Below, piece by piece: positions 1 through 10,132 of a DNA stretch of 64,000 bases. Each line of letters begins with the position of its first letter. Position 1 is the first letter of the stretch. The notes beneath the pieces are model-generated. The model was not told the DNA's origin and ran no database searches. It was given only the letters and a program-made list of their open reading frames with translations. Source of the DNA: Polyangiaceae bacterium. GTDB taxonomy: Bacteria; Myxococcota; Polyangia; Polyangiales; Polyangiaceae. The stretch lies in NCBI GenBank assembly GCA_025936205.1, contig JAICTU010000002.1, positions 1 to 64,000 on the forward strand, given 5' to 3'. Made by a program: the position numbers and the translations under genes.

Positions 1-1
1 G

Positions 2-52
2 ACGCGGTCCAGCATCGTGCCGCCGCCGCTGCCTTCCGGCTCCAGCAACTGA
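2..52 (+). CDS. Possible 3' end of an upstream gene
   Basis: Frame 2 is open from the left edge to a TGA at 50-52 and would encode a Pro/Ser-rich tail (TRSSIVPPPLPSGSSN). Only 16 codons are visible, so this may be chance. Nothing else is evident before the binding-protein gene that follows. Confidence 0.18.
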   Translation, partial: TRSSIVPPPLPSGSSN

Positions 53-203
53 GCTCACCCCGCGCGCTGTCTGCCGGCCTGATACGCTTTGGGTCGCCCG
101 CGTTTCATCGGTGGGCGCGGCGTGACAATTCTGTTCACGCTTGTTGCCCAGCTCACACCTGCCAGACATGTTTTGGAAACAGTCGAGGGCTAACACCCAG
201 GTG

Positions 204-1319
204 ATGCAACTCAATCGAGTGGTTTCCGTGTTTTCCACGTTGAGCGTCGCGTTTGCCGGCGCATTGGTGAGCGCCGGCTGCAAGTCGGAGGCACCCAAGC
301 CGAAGGCCGAGCCTGCCGTCGAGACGGCGACGGGCACGCTGAATCCGGTGAATGCCCCGAAGCCGGCCGCGGGGGCCCCGCTCGTGATTGCATACAGTGA
401 CTGGCCCGGCTGGGTGGCGTGGGACATCGCGCTGCACAAGCACTGGTTCGACACGGCGGGCGTCAAGGTCGACTTCAAGTGGTTCGAGTATGTGCCCAGC
501 ATGGAGGCGTTCAGCGCGGGCAAGGTCGACGCTTGTAGCATGACCAACGGCGATCAGCTCGTGACGGGCGCGAGCGGCGCGCCGAGCGTGGCGATCGTGA
601 TCAACGACTACAGCAACGGCAACGATATGGTGGTGGCTCGGCAGGGCATCGACCAGGTGGAGCAGTTGAAGGGCAAGAAGGTCGGTGTCGAGGTGGGCTT
701 TGTGAGCCACCTGTTGCTGTTGAACGCGCTCAAGGCGCACCAGATGAGCGCTAAAGACATCACCATCGTCAACGTGCCCACCGATCAGACACCCCAGGCA
801 CTGAAGACGGGCTCGGTGGACGCGATCGTGGCGTGGCAGCCGAACAGCGGTCAGGCGCTGAAGGAAGTCGCCGGTTCCAAGGCGGTGTTCACCAGCAAGA
901 ACGCGCCCGGCATCATCTACGATGTTCTGGCCGTCAATCCCAAGAGCCTCGCCGAGCGCCGAGCGGACTGGGAGAAGGTGGTGGACGTGTGGTTCCGGGT
1001 CGCCGACTTCCTCGCGGACAAGAAGAACGAGAAGGAAGCGCTGGAGATCATGAGCGGGCGAGTGAGCCTCACGCCGGACCAGTACGCGCCGCTGCTGGGC
1101 GGGACCTTCCTGTTGAACGCCGAGGCCAACGTGAAGCACTTCCAGGCGGGCACGACCTTGGAGTCCATCGCCTTCTCGAGCCAGATGGTCGACACCTTCA
1201 ACCTGGAGAACAGCGTGTACAAGGTGTCACAGAAGCCGGAGGCGTATCTGGATTCGAGCTTGGTTGCCTCGATCGTCCAGCGGCATCAGGCTGGCGCGGC
1301 AGCCGCCGTAGCCAAATAG
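204..1319 (+). CDS. ABC importer substrate-binding lipoprotein (NMT1/SsuA/ThiY type)
   Basis: This is the extracytoplasmic binding protein of a nitrate/taurine/thiamine-precursor type ABC importer. From ATG 204 the product is 371 aa. Residues 1-25 form a lipoprotein signal ending in LVSAGC, so Cys26 would be lipidated. A Lys/Pro/Ala linker follows to about residue 58, and the solute-binding fold then opens with the typical [16 protein letters not shown] strand-turn-helix and later [11 protein letters not shown]. The frame is open further upstream (TTG 141, ATG 168), but 204 gives a compact signal peptide. The gene is convergent, with a 14-nt gap, with the ATPase and permease that should complete the importer. 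The substrate is not readable; the neighbouring amidohydrolases suggest a urea/biuret-like or other N-rich compound. Confidence 0.85.
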   Translation: MQLNRVVSVFSTLSVAFAGALVSAGCKSEAPKPKAEPAVETATGTLNPVNAPKPAAGAPLVIAYSDWPGWVAWDIALHKHWFDTAGVKVDFKWFEYVPSMEAFSAGKVDACSMTNGDQLVTGASGAPSVAIVINDYSNGNDMVVARQGIDQVEQLKGKKVGVEVGFVSHLLLLNALKAHQMSAKDITIVNVPTDQTPQALKTGSVDAIVAWQPNSGQALKEVAGSKAVFTSKNAPGIIYDVLAVNPKSLAERRADWEKVVDVWFRVADFLADKKNEKEALEIMSGRVSLTPDQYAPLLGGTFLLNAEANVKHFQAGTTLESIAFSSQMVDTFNLENSVYKVSQKPEAYLDSSLVASIVQRHQAGAAAAVAK

Positions 1320-1333
1320 TGCAAGCCTGTACG

Positions 1334-2187
<854 letters not shown>

Positions 2188-2191
<4 letters not shown>

Positions 2192-3306
2192 GAGCTCACG
2201 GAGGGGGAAGAGGTGGTGACCGCCGTGCCGGGCGCCGCGGCTGGCCTGCGAAGACCGCGCAGGGCGCGCAGCAGGCTGGGCTTGCCGCTCTCCCAGGGGA
2301 ACAAATATTGCCCCAGGAAGGCCAGCAGCTGATCGGTGATCAACCCGACCATGCCGATCATCACGATGCCCGCGTAGACGTTTTCGAAATGGCGATAGCG
2401 CTGCTGCTGGTAAAGGAACGCGCTGATCCCCGACTTCTCCCCGATCAGCTCCGCGACGACCAGGTAGGTCCAGGCCCAGCCGAGCAGGATGCGCATGTCG
2501 CGGTACAGCGCGGGAAGGGCAGCCGGCACCACCACCCGCGTGAGCAACTGGCGGTGGTTGGCGCCGAGGGTCTGTGCCGCCTGGATCAGCCCGAAGTCGA
2601 CCGAGCGCGTGGTATTGGCGATCACCAGCACCGTCTGGAAGAAGGTGCCGATGAAGATGATGGTGATCTTGGGCTCATCTCCCAGGCCCAGCACCGCGAC
2701 CGCCAGGGCCCCGAATACGGGCGCCGGCATGTAGCGCACGAAGTCCACGAACGGCTCGATCAAGCGCGAAAACAGCGAGAAGGTGCCGCACAGCAAGCCG
2801 ATCGGGATGCCCAGCAGCATCGAGTACAAGAAGCCGAGAAGAATGATGGTGCAGCTGTGCCAGAGGCTCTCGTGCAACCAGAAGTCTCCGGTGCGCTCCG
2901 GCGGGCTGGTGAAGGCGGTATAGAACGCGCTCGCCACCTCGTGCGGGGTCGGCAGAAAGATCGGGTTGGCTCGCTCGCCCTTTGCGAGCGGTCGACCCGC
3001 AGCCGCCAGCTCGGCATTGCGCCCCTCGAAGACCTCACGGTCCACGCGCTGCCCGGTGGCCATGTAGGCGTACTGGCCAGGCACGCTGGTGTCACCGGCA
3101 TCTCGCACGAGCACCAACGGGTGCCACAAAACGGGCACATAGCTGAGCAGGCACCACAGTGCCAAAGGCAGCACGAAAGCGAGCACGCCCGCCGTGGCAT
3201 GAGCACGGGTGGACAGAGGATTGCGTACGCTCAGCAACGGCTTGCGTTGACGGCGGCGGGCGCCGGCCTTCACGGGTGCGAAGACCGAAACGTCGGTACC
3301 ACTCAT
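2188..3306 (-). CDS. ABC importer permease with a large periplasmic insert
   Basis: This 372-aa inner-membrane permease belongs to the SsuC/TauC/NrtB (BPD_transp_1) family. One transmembrane segment lies near residues 37-57. About 70 mostly hydrophilic residues follow, including [16 protein letters not shown], before the usual multi-span core. The EAA loop that docks the ATPase is visible as [24 protein letters not shown] split over two short stretches. It is longer than typical 250-280 aa family members because of the N-terminal span and insert. It is the first gene of the minus-strand operon and its stop overlaps the ATPase start. It lies divergent from the amidohydrolase operon, so one regulatory region may serve both. 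Confidence 0.87.
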
Positions 3307-3504
3307 GAGCGCACTCTAGCGTGTAGAGCGCGCCTGCAGGGCGGCAAATCATGTCGTGAAGAAGAACGTCGCCGCGCGACGCTGCGAATCACGACGGACG
3401 TGAAAGCTGTTTGCAACACTCACGAAACGTGGCTCCTGCGCCGATCGCTGCCGCCGGCACGGAGAACTTCCGCGCGGCACTGCACCCTTCGAGAGGAATC
3501 AAAA
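3307..3504 (+). promoter_or_regulatory. Divergent promoter region between the ABC and hydrolase operons
   Basis: This 198-bp gap separates the permease start (minus strand) from the first hydrolase start (plus strand), so it must hold promoters for both directions. I see no convincing -35/-10 pair and no known riboswitch core. A good ribosome binding site, GAGAGGAA at 3491-3498, precedes ATG 3505. No local transcription factor gene accompanies the locus, so any regulator is encoded elsewhere. Confidence 0.4.
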
Positions 3505-4182
3505 ATGCCCAGCGTTGCTGCCAAACCGTATGCCTGGCCTTTCGACGGCGACCTGCGCCGCGACAACACCGTCCTGATCATCATCGACATGCAGACCGAC
3601 TTCTGCGGCAAGGGCGGATACGTCGATCAGATGGGCTACGATATCAGCCTGACCCGCGCCTGCATCGAGCCCATCGGGCGTGTGCTCGGACGGATGCGGG
3701 AGCTCGGTTTTCCCGTGATCCATACGCGCGAAGGGCACCGCCCGGATCTGAGCGACCTGCCAGAGAACAAGCGCTGGCGCTCGCGGCAAATCGGCGCCGG
3801 CATCGGCGACCCGGGTCCGTGCGGGCGTGTGCTGGTCCGCGGCGAGCCGGGCTGGGACATCATTCCCGAGCTGTATCCCAAGCCGGGCGAGCCGATCATC
3901 GACAAGCCGGGCAAGGGCTCCTTCTACGCGACCGATCTGGACCTGTTGCTGCAGCGGCGACGTGTCCGAAACATCGTGCTCACAGGGATCACGACAGACG
4001 TATGTGTACACACCACGATGCGGGAAGCGAACGACCGAGGTTACGAATGCCTATTGCTCTCGGACTGTGCGGCGGCAACGGACAAGGCAAATCACGATGC
4101 GGCCCTGAACATGGTGCTGATGCAGGGCGGCGTGTTCGGTGCGGTCACGACCTCCCATCAGTTCATCGAGGCGCTGCGCTGA
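3505..4182 (+). CDS. Cysteine hydrolase, biuret-hydrolase-like (isochorismatase family)
   Basis: This is a 225-aa cytosolic amidohydrolase of the isochorismatase-like hydrolase superfamily. The catalytic triad is visible: Asp28 in IIIDMQ, Lys134 in IDKPGKG and Cys167 in TTDVCVHTT. The cis-peptide/oxyanion segment GITTDVC is intact, and Gln207 lies in MQGGVFG. As I remember the Rhizobium biuret hydrolase BiuH, its key residues are Asp36, Lys142, Cys175 and Gln215; each is exactly eight positions higher than here. Biuret to allophanate plus ammonia is therefore the leading guess, with ureidoacrylate or N-carbamoyl amides as alternatives. The start is ATG 3505 with an AGAGGAA ribosome binding site; the open frame far upstream is a shadow. 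It is first in an operon with a paralogue (19-nt gap) and a permease. Confidence 0.85.
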   Translation: MPSVAAKPYAWPFDGDLRRDNTVLIIIDMQTDFCGKGGYVDQMGYDISLTRACIEPIGRVLGRMRELGFPVIHTREGHRPDLSDLPENKRWRSRQIGAGIGDPGPCGRVLVRGEPGWDIIPELYPKPGEPIIDKPGKGSFYATDLDLLLQRRRVRNIVLTGITTDVCVHTTMREANDRGYECLLLSDCAAATDKANHDAALNMVLMQGGVFGAVTTSHQFIEALR

Positions 4183-4201
4183 AGAAGGAGACACCGAAGC
4201 C

Positions 4202-4870
4202 ATGCCCAAAGGCCTGATCGACGCCCAGCCCGAGCCCATCGCTGTCGACTTCTCGCGCACGGCGATCGTGATCATCGACATGCAGCGCGACTTTCTGGAG
4301 CCGGGCGGCTTCGGGGAGACGCTGGGCAACGACGTGTCCCTGCTCACACGCGCGGTGGCGCCCTGCCAGCGCTTGCTCGCCCGCGCCAGAGAGAAGGGGG
4401 TGTTCATCATCCACACCCGTGAAGGGCACAGGCCCGACCTCAGCGATGCACCCAGGGCCAAGGTAGAGCGCGGCGCGCCCGAATTGCGCATCGGGGCAAA
4501 GGGGCCAATGGGGCGCATCCTCGTGCGCGGCGAGCCCGGCCACGACATCATTACGGAGCTGTATCCGAGGAGCGGCGAGCCTGTCGTCGACAAGCCGGGC
4601 AAGGGTGCATTTTACGCCACGGAGTTGCAGCTCCTCCTCGACAACCGTGACATCGAGAACCTGATCGTGTGCGGCGTCACCACCGAGGTGTGCGTGCATA
4701 CGACCGTGCGCGAGGGCAATGATCGCGGCTACCGCTGCATCGTGCCCTCGGACTGCTGCGCCTCGTACTTCCCCGAGTTCCATGCGGCGGGTCTAGCCAT
4801 GATCCGCGCGCAAGGTGGCATCTTCGGCTGGGTCACGGACAGCGAGCGCGTACTCGCCGCGCTGGCCTGA
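4202..4870 (+). CDS. Second biuret-hydrolase-like cysteine hydrolase (paralogue)
   Basis: This 222-aa isochorismatase-family amidohydrolase is clearly homologous to its upstream neighbour. The triad is Asp26 (IIDMQRDF), Lys131 (VDKPGKG) and Cys164 (TTEVCVHTT), with Gln204 in RAQGGIFGW. Both copies keep all four residues with nearly identical spacing, so neither looks like an inactive partner. They differ in the N-terminal third and around residues 70-90, which suggests related but distinct substrates or two subunits of one assembly. The start ATG 4202 has a GAAGGAG ribosome binding site. The downstream permease gene begins 30 nt after its stop. Confidence 0.85.
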   Translation: MPKGLIDAQPEPIAVDFSRTAIVIIDMQRDFLEPGGFGETLGNDVSLLTRAVAPCQRLLARAREKGVFIIHTREGHRPDLSDAPRAKVERGAPELRIGAKGPMGRILVRGEPGHDIITELYPRSGEPVVDKPGKGAFYATELQLLLDNRDIENLIVCGVTTEVCVHTTVREGNDRGYRCIVPSDCCASYFPEFHAAGLAMIRAQGGIFGWVTDSERVLAALA

Positions 4871-4900
4871 GCGGTCCTTTCACGACAAGGAGTCTGCGCG

Positions 4901-6484
4901 ATGATGAGCAAACCTAGAATCTGGTCTCCGGGGGATTGGAACGCATTCTTCGGGTTCGGTACCAACATCCTCGTCAATCTGCTGGTGCTCACCGGCCTGC
5001 TGCGCTTCGTGATCAAGATGCCGGATGAGCTGGTGTTCGGGCGCATCGTGCCGGCCACCGGCATGATGATGTTCCTGAGCACGATGTACTACGCCCGGCT
5101 CGCCTACAAGCTGGCGCAGAAGACGGGGCGCACGGACATCTGCGCGCTGCCCTCGGGCATCAGCGTGCCCCACATGTTCATCGTCACGTTCGTGATCATG
5201 CTGCCGATCGCGATCAAGACGGGCGATCCGGTCAAGGGCTGGGAGGCGGGGCTCACGTGGGTCTTCGTGCAGAGCTTCGTGCTGATGGCCGGCGGCTTCG
5301 TGGCGCCACTGATCCGCAAGATTGCGCCGCGTGCCGCGCTGCTCGGTACGCTCGCCGGCGTCTCGATCGCATTCATCTCCATGCGTCCCGCCATGGAGAT
5401 GTTCATGACCCCGGTGATCGGCGTGCTGTGCTTCGCGCTGATCGTCGCCAGCTGGTTTGGCGGCGTGCGCTACTTCAAGGGCGTGCCGGCGGGGCTGGTG
5501 GCGATCCTGGTGGGCACGGCGATCGCCTGGTCGAGCACGGCGCTCGGGCTCGACTACGGCGGGATGAGCCTGGCGAAGCTGGGCGAGTCGGTCGCGAGCT
5601 TCGGTTTCTCGCTGCCCGTCCCGGCCGTGGGCCACGTGTTCTCGGGGTTTCAGTTCATCGGCGTGATCCTGGTCACGGCGATCCCGTTCGGCATCTATGA
5701 TCTGGTCGAGGCGCTCGACAACGTGGAGAGCGCTGCGGTCGCCGGCGACAGCTTTCCGACCACGCGCGTGCTCACCGCGGATGGCGTGGTCAGCCTGATC
5801 GGCTGCCTGATGGGCAATCCGTTCATCAACGCCGTGTACATCGGCCATCCCGGCTGGAAGGCGATGGGGGGGCGCATCGGTTACTCGGGCGCGACCGGCA
5901 TCCTGGTGCTGTTGCTGTCGTGGTTCGGCATCATCAGCGTGATGGTCTCGCTGATCCCGGTGGTGGCCATCTCACCGATCCTGCTCTACATCGGCATGCT
6001 GATCGGCGCGCAGGCCTTCCAGGAGACGCCGAAGAAGCACGCTCCGGCGATCGTGCTGGCGCTGACGCCGCACCTGGCGGCCTGGGGCAAGCTGCAGATC
6101 GACAATGCCCTGGGCGCGGCGGGCACCAGTGCTGCCGCCGTGGGTCTCGACAAGATGCTGCAGAACGGCGTCCTGTATCACGGCATGGCCGTGATGGGCG
6201 GCGGAGCGATTCTCGGCGGGCTCATCCTGGCGTCGATCGCTGTGTTCGTGATCGAGCGCCAGCTGATCAAGGCCGCGATCGCCTCGTGCGTGGCCGCGGC
6301 GCTCACGTTCTTTGGCTTCATGCACGGCGAAGCGATCGGCATCGCACAGACGCCAACGGTCGCAGCGGCGTACGTCGGCGTGGCGCTCTTCCTGTTCGGC
6401 TGCGCCAAGTTCGCCACGACGACAGAGGCAGCCCCCGAATCGGAGCCCGAGGCACCCCACGCGGTTCCCGAGCCCGCGGAATGA
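4901..6484 (+). CDS. NCS2/AzgA-like nucleobase-type permease
   Basis: This 527-aa polytopic inner-membrane protein has about 12 or more hydrophobic spans. It resembles xanthine/uracil/vitamin C permeases of the AzgA/NCS2 group; examples are the amphipathic start WNAFFGFGTNILVNLLVLTGLL, given here only to show the pattern across two segments, and the mid-protein acidic run DLVEALDNVESAA. The last 20 residues are acidic and soluble. ATG 4901 follows an ACAAGGAG ribosome binding site; a second ATG lies at 4904. It closes the hydrolase operon and would supply a heterocyclic or urea-like substrate to the two amidohydrolases. That makes the locus doubly equipped for uptake, with an ABC importer and a secondary permease. 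The exact substrate cannot be assigned. Confidence 0.75.
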   Translation: MMSKPRIWSPGDWNAFFGFGTNILVNLLVLTGLLRFVIKMPDELVFGRIVPATGMMMFLSTMYYARLAYKLAQKTGRTDICALPSGISVPHMFIVTFVIMLPIAIKTGDPVKGWEAGLTWVFVQSFVLMAGGFVAPLIRKIAPRAALLGTLAGVSIAFISMRPAMEMFMTPVIGVLCFALIVASWFGGVRYFKGVPAGLVAILVGTAIAWSSTALGLDYGGMSLAKLGESVASFGFSLPVPAVGHVFSGFQFIGVILVTAIPFGIYDLVEALDNVESAAVAGDSFPTTRVLTADGVVSLIGCLMGNPFINAVYIGHPGWKAMGGRIGYSGATGILVLLLSWFGIISVMVSLIPVVAISPILLYIGMLIGAQAFQETPKKHAPAIVLALTPHLAAWGKLQIDNALGAAGTSAAAVGLDKMLQNGVLYHGMAVMGGGAILGGLILASIAVFVIERQLIKAAIASCVAAALTFFGFMHGEAIGIAQTPTVAAAYVGVALFLFGCAKFATTTEAAPESEPEAPHAVPEPAE

Positions 6485-6503
6485 CTGAAACGCGGCCAAG
6501 GAA

Positions 6504-6548
6504 GAGGGGCCAAGTATCATCCTTGACCCCTCGAGCCCTTGGCCCCTC
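6504..6548. terminator. Bidirectional hairpin with two alternative right arms
   Basis: This lies between convergent stops (6484 plus, 6554 minus). The left arm GAGGGGCCAAG (6504-6514) pairs perfectly with CTTGGCCCCTC (6538-6548). It also pairs 10 of 11 with CTTGACCCCTC (6522-6532). The two right arms are direct repeats. There is no long T-run, so its strength as an intrinsic terminator is uncertain. Confidence 0.5.
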
Positions 6549-6553
6549 GACCC

Positions 6554-7759
6554 CTATTTCAAGACCGCGGCGATCGCCTCGGTCACGGGCTCGATGTTCT
6601 TCTCGTTCATCGCGGCCACGCAGATACGGCCGCTATCGACGATGTACACACCGAACTCCGAGCGCAGGCGGCGCACCGCGTTCAGTTCCAGGCCGGAGTA
6701 GGAGAACATGCCCTTCTGCTTGGCGATGAAGGAGAAGTCGCGCTGCACGCCGCGCTCCGCCAGGCGGCGCACGAACAGGTCGCGCATGCTCTGGATGCGC
6801 TCGCGCATCTCGGTGACCTCACCCTCCCAGCGCTTGCGCAGCTCCGCATCTGCCAGCACCAGGGCCACCACCTGCCCGCCGTGCGAGCTCGGGTTCGAGT
6901 AATTCGTGCGGATCACGCGCTTCAGCTGCGAGGTGACGCGCTTGGCCTCGTCGGCGCTGCTGGTCACGAAGCACACGGCGCCGACGCGCTCGCGGTACAG
7001 CGAGAACGACTTGGAGAACGACGAAGCGACCAGGAAGGGCTGACCGGACTCCGCAAACAGGCGCACGGAGAGCGCGTCCTGGTCGATGCCCTCGCCGAAG
7101 CCCTGGTAAGCAAAGTCGATGAACGGCAGCAGCGAGCGCTGCTTGCAGATGTTGACGACCTCCTGCCACTGCCCCGGCGTCGGATCGGCGCCCGTCGGGT
7201 TGTGGCAGCAGGCATGCAGCAGCACGATGCTGCCCGAGGGGATCTTGTTCAGCGAATCGCGCATCGCCGCGAAGTCGAGCCCGTGCGTCTCGGGCGAGTA
7301 GTAGGCGTACTCCTTCACGGTGAAGCCGGCGGACTCGAACACCGCGCGATGGTTCTCCCAGCTGGGCTGGCTGATGTAGAGCTCCGCCTTGGGCAAGAAG
7401 CGCTTCAGAAAATCAGCGCCGACCTTCAGCGCGCCGGTACCGCCGAGGGCCTGAGCGGTGACCACGCGGCCTTCCTTGATCAGCGCGGAGTCGCGCCCGA
7501 AGAGCAGGGCCTGGACCTCTTGCCGATACGCGGGAAGCCCATCGATCGGCAAATACGCCTTCGAGTCTTCCTTTTCGTACCAGCGGTGCTCGGCATCGCG
7601 CACCACCGACAGCACGGGCACCTTGCCCTGACCGTTCTGATACACGCCGACGCCCAGGTTGACCTTCTTGGGATTGGTATCCGCCTGGAAGGCTTCGGTG
7701 AGACCCAGGATCGGGTCGGCGGGCGCCTGGGTGACTTCGGAAAACGGGGACTGTGTCAT
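6554..7759 (-). CDS. Aromatic amino acid/aspartate aminotransferase (AspC/TyrB type)
   Basis: This 401-aa PLP-dependent class I aminotransferase (subgroup I-alpha) exchanges amino groups between glutamate and oxaloacetate or aromatic 2-oxo acids. The AspC/TyrB hallmarks are present: DPILGLTEAF at the N-terminus, NLGVGVY, the CCHNPTGADPT loop, FIDFAYQGFGEG, the PLP-lysine motif SSFSKSFSLYRERVGA and NYSNPSSHGG with the substrate-binding region. ATG 7759 starts at MTQSPFSE with GGAG a few bases upstream; an in-frame extension to 7885 is Arg-rich and unconserved. Motifs alone do not separate aspartate from tyrosine specificity. It is not in a tight operon: 219 bp separate it from tatA upstream. 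Confidence 0.92.
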   Translation of the reverse strand: MTQSPFSEVTQAPADPILGLTEAFQADTNPKKVNLGVGVYQNGQGKVPVLSVVRDAEHRWYEKEDSKAYLPIDGLPAYRQEVQALLFGRDSALIKEGRVVTAQALGGTGALKVGADFLKRFLPKAELYISQPSWENHRAVFESAGFTVKEYAYYSPETHGLDFAAMRDSLNKIPSGSIVLLHACCHNPTGADPTPGQWQEVVNICKQRSLLPFIDFAYQGFGEGIDQDALSVRLFAESGQPFLVASSFSKSFSLYRERVGAVCFVTSSADEAKRVTSQLKRVIRTNYSNPSSHGGQVVALVLADAELRKRWEGEVTEMRERIQSMRDLFVRRLAERGVQRDFSFIAKQKGMFSYSGLELNAVRRLRSEFGVYIVDSGRICVAAMNEKNIEPVTEAIAAVLK

Positions 7760-7978
7760 GGACTCCAACCTATTCGACCCGACTCGATCGATGCCCAGCG
7801 GTCCGCTGGGTCGCGAGCGCGTGCTCGCAAGAGGGTCGGGCGCGCCAGTCTTAGCGCAAAACTCTCGGCTGCGGGTGTCCCGCAATGGAGGCTCCGGAAG
7901 CGCTCGCGCGCATGCCCAACCAGGGCATGCGCGGCAACACTCCGCGGGAAAATCGTGCGGTCGTATCCGCGAGTTTAT

Positions 7979-8185
7979 TTACGCCGGCTTGTTGGAGTCG
8001 GCCTTGTTCGCATCCGTCGCTGGGGGAGCAGGGGGCGCATCCGGATCCCGACCTGCCAGACCTTCACGCAGCCCCCGCAGTCCCTGACCGAGGCCCTTAC
8101 CGACATCTCCCAATCGCTTGGGCCCGAATACCAGCAGGACCACGACGAGCACCACGAGCCAGTGCAAGGGGCTCATTGTTCCCAT
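7979..8185 (-). CDS. tatA: Twin-arginine translocase subunit TatA
   Basis: This 68-aa protein has the TatA/E layout: a short N-terminus, one transmembrane helix (about residues 8-20, LHWLVVLVVVLLV), the conserved FGPKRLGDVG hinge, an amphipathic helix and a soluble Pro/Ala/Asp tail. TatA oligomers form the translocation site for folded twin-arginine proteins together with TatBC, which are not in this window. The start is either Met1 or Met4 (MSPLHW, ATG 8176). It stands alone on the minus strand, with 273 bp to the MFS gene stop upstream. Confidence 0.88.
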   Translation of the reverse strand: MGTMSPLHWLVVLVVVLLVFGPKRLGDVGKGLGQGLRGLREGLAGRDPDAPPAPPATDANKADSNKPA

Positions 8186-8458
8186 AATCTCTTTGTCTCC
8201 GTTACTTCTCGAACAGGGCCACTATAGCCAATCGCTGCAGGCGATCGGGGGATCCAAATCGACGCTCTCGATGCCGAGCGTTTTTGGAATGCCTGGGCTG
8301 CGGGGTGTCGCCGCGTCACACAGGCCGTGAGGACAGCATGTACCCCGCTGCCGACGAACGCAAGCGGACGAATGACCCGATCTGACACGGTGCGTCACCC
8401 TCCGGTGCAGGCCCTCGCGGTGCGATCCGCTCGTGGGCCGGCAATGGAGAGATCGCAG

Positions 8459-9796
8459 CTACAGTGCTTCTGCAGCTTCGCGGCGGCCTTCTGCTGCGGA
8501 GGCCTCACTGCTGCTCTCCGGAGTGTTGGGGAACGGCGCGAACCAGGCAGCGATCACCGACGGGATGCTGGCGATCATCACGAACAGGAAGAAGCTCTTG
8601 TAGCCGATCGCGTCGGCGATGGGACCACTCGCCATCTGCGTGGGGATCAGCACCAGGTTCATCAACGACGTGCAGAACGCGTAGTGCGTCATGTGATATT
8701 TGCCGGGTGAGATCTGCTGCATCATGTACAGCATGTTGGCGACGAAGCCGAAGCTGTAGCCGAACTTCTCGACCGTCACCAGTGCGCCGATGGTGTAGAA
8801 CGACAGGTGCGCGTCCGGCGACTGCAGGTGGCTCAGGATCACGTAGCAGAGGTGCGGGATGTTCATGCACAGGGCCATGAACACCAGCGTGCGCTTCAGG
8901 CCGGAGCGCGCGATGAAGGCACCGCCGGCGATGCCGCCGCCCAGGCTCACCACCGTGCTGATCAGACCATCGATCAGGCCCTTGTTCTCCAGGGTCAGAC
9001 CGAGGCCACCGTCGGCCAGCCTGGCCTGCATGAACAGCGGCGCCTCCACCAGCAGAAAGCCCTCGCCACTGCGGTACAGGAACACGAACAGCAGCATCAG
9101 CCAGATCTTCGGCTTGCGCACAAAGTCGGCCACCTGCGTGAAAAACGTGCTGAAAATCTCGGATGAGCCGCTCGGACGCTCGGGGATCGACCCCGTTGGC
9201 AGCATGAAATAGTTGTACAGGCCCAGCCCCGTCATCACGGCGGCGCTCAGGCACAGCGCGAGCGCCCAGGCCAGCTTCGGCTCGAAGCCGAGCTCCGTCT
9301 TCAGCGCGCCCGCGAGCAGCACCACGATCGAGGTCGCGAAGATGCGCCCCGTCACCCAGAAGGCGCCCTGCAAACCGATCCAGGCGGCCTGGCGCTCCTT
9401 ATCGAGCGAGGTGATGTAGACGCCGTCGATGCAGATGTCCTGCGTCGCGGAGGAAAATGCGATCAGCCACAACAGGCCGATGATCACCTGGAAGTAGTTG
9501 GGCAGGCTCAAGCTCAGGGCCATCACCCCGAGCAACACCGCCATGGCGAACTCCATGGACAGCACCCAGAACTTCTTCGTCTTGAACATGTCGAGGAAGC
9601 CCGCGTACAGCGGCTTGAGCGACCACATGATCCCGACGCTCGCCGTCGCCAGCGTGATCTGGGAATCGGAGTGCCCCAGATCCTTGAACATGGTGCCCGC
9701 GACCCAGATCACCATGGCGAACGGGATGCCCTCGGCGAGATAGGCGCTGGGGACCCAGAACGCAGGATGTCGAGCAGGTGCTGTCGGTGTGTCCAT
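8459..9796 (-). CDS. MFS transporter, AmpG/PAT-like
   Basis: This 445-aa inner-membrane protein has about 12 hydrophobic segments and a cytoplasmic acidic tail. The start WVPSAYLAEGIPFAMV followed by SLKPLYAGFLDMFKTKKFWVL is typical of the AmpG/peptide-acetyl-CoA transporter branch, which carries muropeptides in enterobacteria and unknown substrates elsewhere. ATG 9796 is preferred over an in-frame TTG at 9805. No peptidoglycan recycling gene lies nearby, so the substrate stays open. Confidence 0.75.
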   Translation of the reverse strand: MDTPTAPARHPAFWVPSAYLAEGIPFAMVIWVAGTMFKDLGHSDSQITLATASVGIMWSLKPLYAGFLDMFKTKKFWVLSMEFAMAVLLGVMALSLSLPNYFQVIIGLLWLIAFSSATQDICIDGVYITSLDKERQAAWIGLQGAFWVTGRIFATSIVVLLAGALKTELGFEPKLAWALALCLSAAVMTGLGLYNYFMLPTGSIPERPSGSSEIFSTFFTQVADFVRKPKIWLMLLFVFLYRSGEGFLLVEAPLFMQARLADGGLGLTLENKGLIDGLISTVVSLGGGIAGGAFIARSGLKRTLVFMALCMNIPHLCYVILSHLQSPDAHLSFYTIGALVTVEKFGYSFGFVANMLYMMQQISPGKYHMTHYAFCTSLMNLVLIPTQMASGPIADAIGYKSFFLFVMIASIPSVIAAWFAPFPNTPESSSEASAAEGRREAAEAL

Positions 9797-10132
9797 CAAG
9801 CTCAATTTCTAGGCGAAGGGCGCGGGAGAGTAAACGTCCGTGCTGGCGGGCAGCGCGCTGACTTCTCGTGCCAAAAGCACACACACACCTCCTGGCGGAG
9901 CGCCTCCGGGGCGGTATTGTTTGCGGCGATTCCTCGGGCGACCGACAATTGGACCTTGACTGCCCGTTCCTCCGCCAAACCCCGAGCGCACGGCGCGGGG
10001 TTCGGAGAGATTGCGCGGAGCCGCTATCCGGCATTTGACCCGGGTTTCACGGCCGTTTCACCGGGCGCGAAGCGCGGGCAACGGCACTCCGGCGCTCGCG
10101 CCCGCCGTGCCTCGAGCTAGGCTGCTCCAACG
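9797..10132. other. Divergent intergenic region, no gene seen
   Basis: These 336 bp separate the start of the minus-strand MFS gene from the start of the plus-strand ACT protein. All frames are short or compositionally odd. It should contain both promoters, but I see no distinctive operator, hairpin with a T-run or small ORF with a ribosome binding site. Confidence 0.5.

Noticed and set aside
121..139. Inverted repeat CGTGA...TCACG before the binding-protein gene as an operator
   Set aside because: Only five arm positions match and the spacing fits no regulator I know; chance is likely.
153..1139. Long minus-strand frame opposite the binding-protein gene, and similar long antisense frames (for example 4880-5848, 14482-17007, 43478-45568)
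   Set aside because: They are His/Arg/Asp/Gln-rich, lack start signals and mirror the codon bias of the real genes on the other strand.
3307..3504. Guanidine or other nitrogen-related riboswitch upstream of the hydrolases
   Set aside because: I looked for the conserved cores of guanidine riboswitches and saw none; an RNA covariance search would be decisive.
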